Assembly (NCBI GenBank): GCA_000310025.1
Contig: FN649737.1
Span: 3,328,410-3,342,642, forward strand
Source of the DNA: Ectocarpus siliculosus
Taxonomy: Eukaryota; Sar; Phaeophyceae; Ectocarpales; Ectocarpaceae
Length of the DNA stretch: 14,233 nucleotides
Reading direction: 5' to 3'
Shown here in pieces: positions 1 to 9,400 of this stretch. Under the pieces are notes generated by a model. It was not told the DNA's origin, did not search any database, and saw only the letters and a program-made list of their open reading frames with translations. Both the position numbers and the translations under genes were made by a program. How positions within the stretch are numbered: position 1 is the stretch's first letter; every line of letters starts with the position of its first letter.

Positions 1-432
1 TGCTGCCGCTGCCGTTGCGGGCCGCGGCCGCTTCCGAGACCGCTCCGGCGCCCGCTGCCGCTGCCGCTGCCGCTGCGGAAGTGGCCGCTTTCCAGACCGC
101 TCCGGCGCCCGCTGCCGCTGCCGCTGCCGCTGCGGAAGCCGCCGCCTTCGACACCGCTCCGGTGCCCGCTGCCGCTGCCGCTGCGGAAGCCACCGCCTAC
201 CTCCTCGCTGTCCTGGCTAGTGCCTCGCGACATGCCGCGGTGCCTTCCCTCCGATTCGCTCTGGCTCGTGGTCGAGCCCGATTCGAACACCTGACGGGCG
301 TCGATGGGCGAGGTGCCATGGCGGCGGACGCCCCCGCTGCCGCGGCCGCCGGCCTGCGCGGAGGATGCCATACTGCTCGGGCCGTAGCTGTGGGCGCTCA
401 TTCGGCTGAGTGGGCTCTCGGGCACCTCACTC
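1..432 (-). CDS. Exon 19 (partial): Ser/Gly/Arg-rich tail
   Basis: After ccctatcag the frame set by exon 18 is open for the whole 432 nt to the left edge. It encodes [38 protein letters not shown] and [18 protein letters not shown]. Three 20-21-residue repeats follow ([17 protein letters not shown] type). No stop is reached, so the C-terminus lies outside the window. A donor-like GAG|GTAGGC near 199 could end the exon earlier, but the in-frame repeats argue that translation continues. The composition suggests a disordered, phosphorylatable tail. Because it touches the window edge without an ATG it is easily missed. Confidence 0.78.
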
Positions 433-3400
433 CTGATAGGGTACGAGGACGACAGGGAAATACCGCAAGGTTGGTTAGGAGGCGCTGCTGCTACTTAATA
501 CTTCTCTATGCTCTTAGGACGCGAAAACCGAGCACCTGAAATATTTCGACGACCATGACGTAAAGAAATCCCGAAAAACACACACACAACATAATGTGCA
601 CTACAGCAGAGACAAAAGCAACAAAAGCGAGAAACTCACTGCTCTTCCTCGCTGTAGTTGCTACTGCTGGTTATGACGCTGCCCGACGCGCTGTCCCGCA
701 CGCCGCCCCTGGCCTGCCGCATCGCCTCCCTGTTCGTGTGCAGGTTGGAGCTGAGCAGCGAGGAACCCGGGCTGCCCGGCATGCTCCCGTAGCTCAGGCT
801 CTGGTCGTCGAATGGCTGGTCGTGCATCGACATGAGCCCCTGGGGGGACATCGCCGACGACGGAGTCTGCACAGCGAAGAAAAGGCACGGAAAAACGGAA
901 GCGTCCACGGTAAGATGAATCCACATTTTCCGCCGCGTGAACTCCTCTCATAGCGCGCCAACCGCTTTACAGTGGTACCAAGTAGAGAACAGACATGATC
1001 AGGGAGAGCGCACAACGGCCCTGCTGGTTCAGCACGATATTTGAACAAGCAAGTAGAGAGCAACCACATCCAAAGAGGGCCCATCCAAGCGGTTCACGTT
1101 CACCCCCCCCCCCCCCCTCGAACAACGAACCACTCACCTCGTCATCCGCCCCTTGGAAGGGGAGTTCCATTTGCGCCGAACTGGTCGGCGACGACTCCGA
1201 TTGCAAAGAGTTGGCAGCTCTTATCACCTCGTCGTTGTCTCGCAAGGCCTGCCAGTGCCAGCATTCAGCAACAACGAAGGCAAGGAGAAGAGGTCGGAAG
1301 GATGGTCAGTCACGTCAGGTCAAGTCGGCCAACAAGAAAAATTTAATTTCTAGACTAGCCTTCACGTGACGAAACACTGGTGACGCGTCAGTGTCCAGTA
1401 CTCAGCCGGCTCGACCGGTCCATGCTAAATCAAATCAAATCAACACAACAAAATACTACAGTGGTGGCTCCGATGCAAGACGGTTGAAATGGGTTGTCAC
1501 GGACCTGACCCACTAAAGGCATACTTTGGGACCCTCATATTCCGGAAAAAGAGGGGGCTCCGATAAACGAGGATTGAGGGCGCTTGTCACACTACCCTCT
1601 TATGCCGGAGCCACGGCTGTAATTCAAATCAATTCAAATCAACCCACACACACCAAAACACACCAAAACACACACACACACAACCGCACGAAGATTGGCA
1701 TCTTTTCATTGGTCAGACGGGTAGCGCGGTCGATGCTCAAAATAAAGACACACACACCAGCCACCAGCCACACACCTGCTGGGGGATACCAGTGGGCTCG
1801 AGGTCGAGACACAGGACTCTCATGCGCTGGTCCTTCTTCTCGGCCAAGAACTTCTCCAGGTCGTCCGGCTGAAGCCCGTGGACCCAGTCCAGGGTCGTGC
1901 TGATTTCGTACATTTTCAACGAGAGCAAGCACGACACATCAAAGATCAGATCGGCCACGTTCAGCTATGAATGACGGTCCGACATAATATTGCGGCCAAT
2001 TGGTACACTTGCATTCATCCCAGTGTCGCAATGTTAGAGGGGCGAAACACTGCTGCTGTACACTGCTTGGATGCTTCGGGTCCCGAAGGGGTCCACATGA
2101 CAACCCCCCCCCCCCCCCCTCACCTCTGGGCATCCACCCCCAACGTCTGCGAATTGAACCCGTACTCCAGGAACGTGATGGCCAGGGACACCCCCATCAG
2201 CTGCACGTTCCCCTCGTGCCACTGCGGGCACTTCCCCCGGATGATCTTGTACACCTGCTGGAACAGGGGAACGGCCTCGCGGATGGCCGCCGACTGCCCG
2301 CTGCTGCCGTCGAACATGAGCACGATTCGCGCCGTCACGATGATCTGGTCGTACCTCGACAGGGAGTCGGTTGCAGCCTGCGCACAAGAAAGCAAAAAAA
2401 TATGATAAAACGTGCACCAGTCAAGGAGGCAGCAGCACAAGAGCCAAGGCCTAAGCGATGGTTGTTGGAGAAAACTACAAACGCACGGGAGCGTGCCCGC
2501 CGGTCGCAGGTCAGGGTTTTGGTTCACAGCAGTGGGACGGCGATCGAAAATGCAAAACGTGACAACATGGCGCACGCACCAATGAAATAATAGACCCCCG
2601 CTTAGACAGCAAAAAAAAACGCCGCTAAACTTGCCTGCAAACCCTGCCAGAACTCCGCCTCCTCCTCGGCCTCCGTGTACACAACCGCCGTCTCTAGAGC
2701 CCGCCTCGCTTCCTCCGAGTTCGTCCAGTGTGGCGCCAGCTGCGTAGCGAGCAGAGACTTCTCGTCCGCCGTCAGGTGGCTGTCTTCGCAGTGTCGCAGG
2801 ATATCGTAGATCTCGGGCATGACCTGAGAAAAAGGAAAAGACAATGCACACACAGACGTGCGCGAGAGAGATATGGCGTTGGTGACATTGGAAAACGACG
2901 ACCAAACACGGGCGCGCCGATTATTGGAACACCGGAGCCCCACCTCCCAATGTGACGGACAACCTCCCAAAACCGTTCCGTGGGGAAAAGACGCAAAAAA
3001 AAAAAAAAATCGTGCTGTCTCTTTTAGTCTCTCCGTCTACATACATCGATTGAGTCCAGGATAGCGTGGCGCTCCATGTTCTCCTGGGCTTGCTTGAAGT
3101 TGCTGTACAGCCGCATGGCGCAGAAGTCCATGTCTTCCTTGGACATGTAGAAGGTACCGAACAGTCCCAGGGTTCCGATCATCTCCGTGTAGATGGGGTC
3201 GCCCCGGGGCGGTGTAGCTTCCATCAGGTTCGTGAAAAGCTCCGTTTGCTGAAAGGCATAGAAGAGAGAGAAGGGAACACAGGGTGAGTCGGGGCGCAAA
3301 AGCGCAAAATAAATTAAAGGTACCCACACAATGCAACAAGAGCTAAAATCCATCGCTACAGTACGTTATCTTCGACCACAACTTGTACCTGCCAACAAAA

Positions 3401-6400
3401 GACAAAACTATGCCCTTTCTTTGTGCTTCTAGCAAGCAAAATAAAAAAAAACGATGAGTGATGACGGCAACACCGACAAACCTTCATCTGAGACGGGGTC
3501 GGAGAGACCGCTTCTAGCAAAAAAAAAACAATTGTCACTACAGTAGCACCGACAAACCTTGGTCTGAGACGGGGTTGGAGAGACCGCCTTGATCGAGGCC
3601 GGCGCGATAGCCTTCCCGTGGGGCGCCAGCATTCCCCCCGTGCGGATCGGGTTGAAGTTGTGGTAGTACTCGCCCTCGTCACCGGACCCTGTGCCCGAGG
3701 CGCCCGACACTGAGCCGGCGGCGGAGCCCATCATCTTGGACGAGAAGAAGTCCTTACGGGAGGCCTCCTTCGCCCTCATTCGTTGCCTTCTCGCAAGAAA
3801 CAAAAAGATGCATGCCAGGCACACGGGTGTATAACGGAGGGTGTGCGTGTGTGAGTATCGCAAGAGCCACACCCGCACTGACGTGTCTTGTCTTCACTGG
3901 TCAGCCGGTTAGCGCGGTCGATGCAAACTACAATAACGACAAACGAAAAATGACAAATGACACACACCTGCAGAAGCCCAAGATCGCCCACAGGCACCCG
4001 CAGGTGCCGAGTAGAAGAGCCACCAGGAACAGCACGAACATCCCCACGGCGGCAGCCGACGCGTCCGACGCTGGGGGGTTAACGACCAGCTGCACGTCGT
4101 TGTTGCTGGCCTCCTCCGTGATGGGCGAGAAGGAAGTAGCGCTGAACTGGAGAGACGAGAACTGGACCTGCTTGCGGGTAACGTCCCGCGTGCGAGGACC
4201 CGGGAAGGTGGGTTTGGCGGGGGAGGGAGACACCCGTTCAACGAACTGAAATCCACGTTTAGACTCCAGAGAGAGGGGACACATGGATGTGCTGATCTCT
4301 CTGAAAAACACACTAAACCATGTACCATGCACACGGAGGACCGATACCAGACACAAAGAGTCGACACGAAAAAGAAAGAAAGAAAGAAAGAAAACTCACG
4401 TTCTCCGAGTCCACGCCCAGCGCTTCCGAAACACGATCGAAGTTGTTCTGGAAGTAGTTGATGGACTGGATGAGACCAGAGGTTGTGGTTCCCGGCACGG
4501 TCACCACGAAACCTGCGTCGCTGGTTTCCTCCAGACGCCTCCGCAGGTAGTAGGAGCCCTGTGTGGTGTCGACGAGCGAAAAAAAAAATCAGAGACGCCA
4601 CATAAAAAAGAGGAGAACGATGTGGGACCAATCCCTATGCACGATTGATCACAGCGCTGTACCAACAGACGCGTTGCGCATGAGACTTGGTGCCCCCCCC
4701 CTCCCCCCACGCAAAAAAGGCCGTCGTCACATGACGACCCACAAGGACAAACGCCGCGGTAAGCTTCTTCTAAAAGGGGCTATATCGGTCACGAAACAAC
4801 CACCGCACAGACAATTAGCCGGGAAGGCAGCTAATCCCGGCGGCCTCTCTACACTCACCTCTGTTGGGCTCACGGTCGTCGAGTTCCACCCCTCTGTCAG
4901 CCAGCCTCCCAAGGACCTCCGGGAGATTTCGACTTCGGGGCAGCTACATCGAACCTGCGTGCAATTGAACGGCGGTCATCGGGGAGACACAACGTTTAGT
5001 TCCGCCGACACGGTGTCTAGGCCACCGGCAAATCCCCCTTACGGGGCCGGAGAGAATATTTCAATGTCGCTAGCACATGGAATAGAAATACAACACCCTG
5101 GCGAACATGTCGCCACACCCGAGACCATTTTACTTTCTGCCAAAACTCACCAGGTAAGGCTGAACGTCGAAAGCGTTCGCGAGCCCGACCTCGCACCCGT
5201 CCTCGCACTGCTCCATCGCCGCCAGCGACATTGTCAGCGCCCCGCTCACGCTAGGCGCATTCGTCGAAGGCGCGGGAGTGGCCACCGGCACCGGAGTCGG
5301 CACCGGAGCCCGCGTGCTCCCCGGGGCCAGCGGCGCCGGTGTCGGCTGCGTCGCGGGCGCCGGTGTTGGCGGCAGCTGGTCCGGCGGCAGCACCGGCGCC
5401 GGCGTCTTGGGGATATCCGCCGGATCGACGGGCGCCGTGGTGCCGGATAACGTCGGGGCGCCGGGGACCACCGGCGCCACGATGGGAGCGGCCGGGCGGG
5501 CTGTGCCGCCGGCGATCGGGGCCGGCGTCGGGATGCCGGTGATGGGCAGGTCCCTGGCGGCGGGGGCGGCGGTCTGTCCGGGGGGCACGGGGACCACCGG
5601 CGCTAGCGCCGGCTCAGCCGTGGGCGCACCCGGCACCGCGGCGGGCGAGTTGGTAATCGTAGTCGTAGGCGGCGCCCCGACCACAGGGGCCGGCGGGGGC
5701 GAGGGAACCACGGCCGCCGGTGGCGGCGAAGGCACCACGGCTATCGGGTCCACGGTAGGGTCCTGTCCGATTGCTGCTGAGGGAGCGACGACTTCGAGCG
5801 GGCGGGAGGCGGCGGAGGAGGGGCGGGAAAGACCACAAGTCAAAACCTTCTCGCGAGCCGGCAGGCTTGTCGTTACCAAGATAGAACGCTACTGTAGCAT
5901 AGAAGGGGTGGCGAAGAACGCAGCGGCCTACTCAACAGATAGGGGTGGAAAGGATGTGGCGGCCTACGCAAGTAAAAACTAAACGACACGCGCCACGGAC
6001 CGTGCATGTGCTCGAATCTGCCTTTTCGCAGACAGCGTCCAAGAAAAACACGATGGATACCAAGCGTTCATGAAAAAGTGGCGAGACCTGAAAAACAAAC
6101 GAGCGATGACACCCTTGTTTCTCCTGCTTACCTGGAGGGACGCTCGGCTGTACCCCAATCACAGGCTCAGCACTCGGCGCCTGGAACCACACAGCCGAAA
6201 TACACACAGAATGCGCAGCACCAGGGCGGTGCGAGACATTTGAGGCAAACGACAGAGATCCCGTACATGAGTATCTGCCACGATCTAGTCGTGCAGCAAC
6301 AAACCAACAAGGGCATGACACAAGCCCAACGTCATCATATCGCTGCGTACCGTACTCAGTGTGGACGCACACCCCATAAACGAAACATACCCAACACCGA

Positions 6401-9400
6401 CACCAGAGCCACCCAATTGTTTCGGGACAAAAACCAACACGATCGATACTTGACAGCGTTGTTGTCCGTATGGTGAACAAATGGTCTCCGCTCAGTGTCT
6501 TCAGACACCCGAACTGGTCACAGAAGAATAAAACAACAAGATGCGGCACACCTCGTTGTAAATCAAAGGAACAGTGTTAAAAAATAAAAAAATACACACA
6601 CACACCAGCGCGGTCGGAGCCGTGGCAGGGGGAACCGTTGTCCCCGGTGCCACTGGCGGGATTGTCCCCGGTGCCACTGGCTGGGCCGCATCCACAGGCG
6701 CATTGGTCACCGCCGCAGAAGCCGTAGGCGCCACAACAGGCTGCAGCGAATCGGAAGCAGCGGGAGGTTCAGGAGGTGTTGCGACAGGCAACAGGGTCGG
6801 GATTACTGGGGTCGGGGCAACAGCAGGGGTTTCGGATACAGGCGTTGGTGCCGAAGCCGGTGGTGTTGTCCCCGTGACGGGGGGGGCGGTTACTGGTTGA
6901 GTTGGCGTCGTAGCCGGTGGCGTTGTCCCTGTAGCGGGAGGGGTGGTAGCGGGTGGCGTTGGCACCGTGTCTGGTGCCGCTGCCGGTGGCGTTGTCCCTG
7001 TAGCGGGAGGGGCGGTAGCGGGTGGCGTTGGCGCCGTGACGGGGGGGGCGGTTACTGGTTGAGTTGGCGTCGTAGCCGGTGGCGTTGTCCCTGTAGCGGG
7101 AGGGGTGGTAGCGGGTGGCGTTGGCGCCGTGTCTGGTGCCGCTGCCGGTGGCGTTGTCCCTGTAGCGGGAGGGGCGGTAGCGGGTGGCGTTGGTGCCGTT
7201 ACTGGTGCAACCGCCGGTGGCGTTGTCCCTGTAGCGGGAGGGGCGGTAGCGGGTGGCGTTGGTGCCGTTACTGGTGCAACCGCCGGTGGCGTTGTCCCTG
7301 TAGCGGGAGGGGCGGTAGCGGGTGGCGTTGGCGCCGTTACTGGTGCAACCGCCGGTGGCGTTGTCCCTGTAGCAGGAGGGGTGGTAGCGGGTGGCGTTGG
7401 CGCCGTTACTGGTGCAACCGCCGGTGGCGTTGTCCCTGTAGCGGGAGGGGCGGTAGCGGGTGGCGTTGGTGCCGTTACTGGTGCAACCGCCGGTGGCGTT
7501 GTCCCTGTAGCGGGAGGGGTGGTAGCGGGTGGCGTTGGTGCCGTTACTGGTGCCGCCGCCGGTGGCGTTGTCCCTGTAGCGGGAGGGGTGGTAGCGGGTG
7601 GCGTTGGCGCCGTTACTGGTGCAACCGCCGGTGGCGATGTCCCTGTACCGGGAGGGGCGGTAGCGGGTGGCGTTGGCGCCGTTACTGGTGCAACCGCCGG
7701 TGGCGATGTCCCTGTAGCGGGAGGGGCGGTAGCGGGTGGCGTTGGCGCCGTGTTTGGTGCCGCTGCCGGTGGCGTTGTCCCTGTAGCGGGAGGGGTGGTA
7801 GCGGGTGGCGTTGGCGCCGTTACTGGTGCAACCGCCGGTGGCGTTGTCCCTGTAGCGGGAGGGGTGGTAGCGGGTGGCGTTGGTGCCGTTACTGGTGCCG
7901 CTGCCGGTGGCGTTGTCCCTGTAGCGGGAGGGGCGGTAGCGGGTGGCGTTGGTGCCGTTACTGGTGCCGCTGCCGGTGGCGTTGTCCCTGTAGCGGGAGG
8001 GGTGGTAGCGGGTGGCGTTGGCGCCGTTACTGGTGCAACCGCCGGTGGCGTTGTCCCTGTAGCGGGAGGGGTGGTAGCGGGTGGCGTTGGTGCCGTTACT
8101 GGTGCCGCCGCCGGTGGCGATGTCCCTGTAGCGGGAGGGGTGGTAGCGGGTGGCGTTGGCGCCGTTACTGGTGCCGCCGCCGGTGGCGATGTCCCTGTAG
8201 CGGGAGGGGTGGTAGCGGGTGGCGTTGGTGCCGTTACTGGTGCAACCGCCGGTGGCGTTGTCCCTGTAGCGGGAGGGGTGGTAGCGGGTGGCGTTGGCGC
8301 CGTGTCTGGTGCAACCGCCGGTGGCGATGTCCCTGTAGCGGGAGGGGTGGTAGCGGGTGGCGTTGGCGCCGTTACTGGTGCCGCCGCCGGTGGCGTTGTC
8401 CCTGTAGCGGGAGGGGTGGTAGCGGGTGGCGTTGGTGCCGTTACTGGTGCCGCCGCCGGTGGCGATGTCCCTGTAGCGGGAGGGGTGGTAACCGCGGGCG
8501 CTGGTGCCGTTACTGGTGCGGTAACCGGTTGTGTCGTCCCCGTGGCAGGGGGCGCGGTAACTGCTGGAGTCGGTGCCGTAGCCGGTGGCGATGTCCCAGT
8601 GGCGGGGGGCGCCGTAACCGTTGGTGTCGGCGCCGCGGCCGGTTGTGTTGTTGCCGTGGAGGGTGGCTCCACGGGAGCCGCTACAGGTTGTGTTGTTGCC
8701 GTCGGCTGAAGCATCGTTCAAAGCGGGTTGATGCCGAAGAAGATAACCAACAATTTGTAGGATTTGTTTCGATGAGTTCGGCATTGATAGCAGTCGGTAT
8801 TGGGCGTCGCGAGGGGGGCGGGGGATTGCCACGGGGGGTGGGGTGTTGTGCGGGGGTGTCGTTTTCACGGGTTGAAGATGCGGGACCAGGGATTGGTGAA
8901 TCGAACAGAATTTGCAGGAACAGATAAACAGCGGAGCGAGCGCGCGTGCGTTAGGGGGCGAGGGCCGAGAAATACGTGCAAAGCTCACCGCACCGCCATC
9001 GCCACCTCCGCCACCAACACGCGCGCCGACGGGCCTCTGCGCAGACTACAGACGCACCAACAACCAGCCTACCTCGAACTATCGGTGACGCAAGAGGAAA
9101 CGCAACTCATCACGTCCGAAAAAGGCGAACTTCAATACTCGGCCACGTACCTCGAGCGACGTAGGAGGCTGTTCTACCGGTCCCTGCGTAGGAATCGTCG
9201 GTGCCGCCGGTGCCTGTCATCATACAAAACACCAGGGCAATGTGGGCGGTAAACGCACAGGCGGGAACGATTTATAAACCCCACGCAACGCGTCGACACC
9301 ACGCGTATACCAGCACGCTCGTCCACCGTGCAACTAAGCGCTTCAGCGTGAACCGAATTCGCCGTCACGTGACTTACGTGGCACGCCGCAAGCTCCAACG

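Larger units (their letters stand above)
1249..1775 (-). other. Intron 16 (527 bp)
   Basis: Holds the dispersed 32-bp element, the CA tract and the composite repeat described separately. The remaining 1249-1426 shows no exon or motif. Confidence 0.65.

Noticed and set aside
15-539. Plus-strand Ala-rich ORF at the left edge
   Set aside because: Shadow of exon 19; the Ala runs are the complement of the Ser-Gly repeat codons, and the ORF runs across the exon 19 acceptor into the intron.
1700-3930. tRNA gene from the ggttagcgcggtcg motif
   Set aside because: Only a D-arm-like stretch is present; no anticodon arm, T arm (box B) or acceptor stem can be paired.
4563-5982. Plus-strand ORFs of 295 and 234 residues
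   Set aside because: They cover minus-strand exons 7 and 8 and the introns between them; the minus-strand model explains the region with splice sites and sensible protein.
6897-8927. 676-residue plus-strand ORF with [14 protein letters not shown]-type repeats, and other long plus-strand ORFs across the same array
   Set aside because: They are exact antisense shadows of the 69-bp repeats. They have no splice or start context, an implausible Cys/Trp/Arg composition, and the minus-strand exon fits its neighbours in phase.
8989-9036. 48-nt phase-0 candidate exon in intron 4
   Set aside because: Acceptable splice sites, but it would encode a Gly/Arg-rich peptide unlike the Pro-rich surroundings, and nothing requires it.
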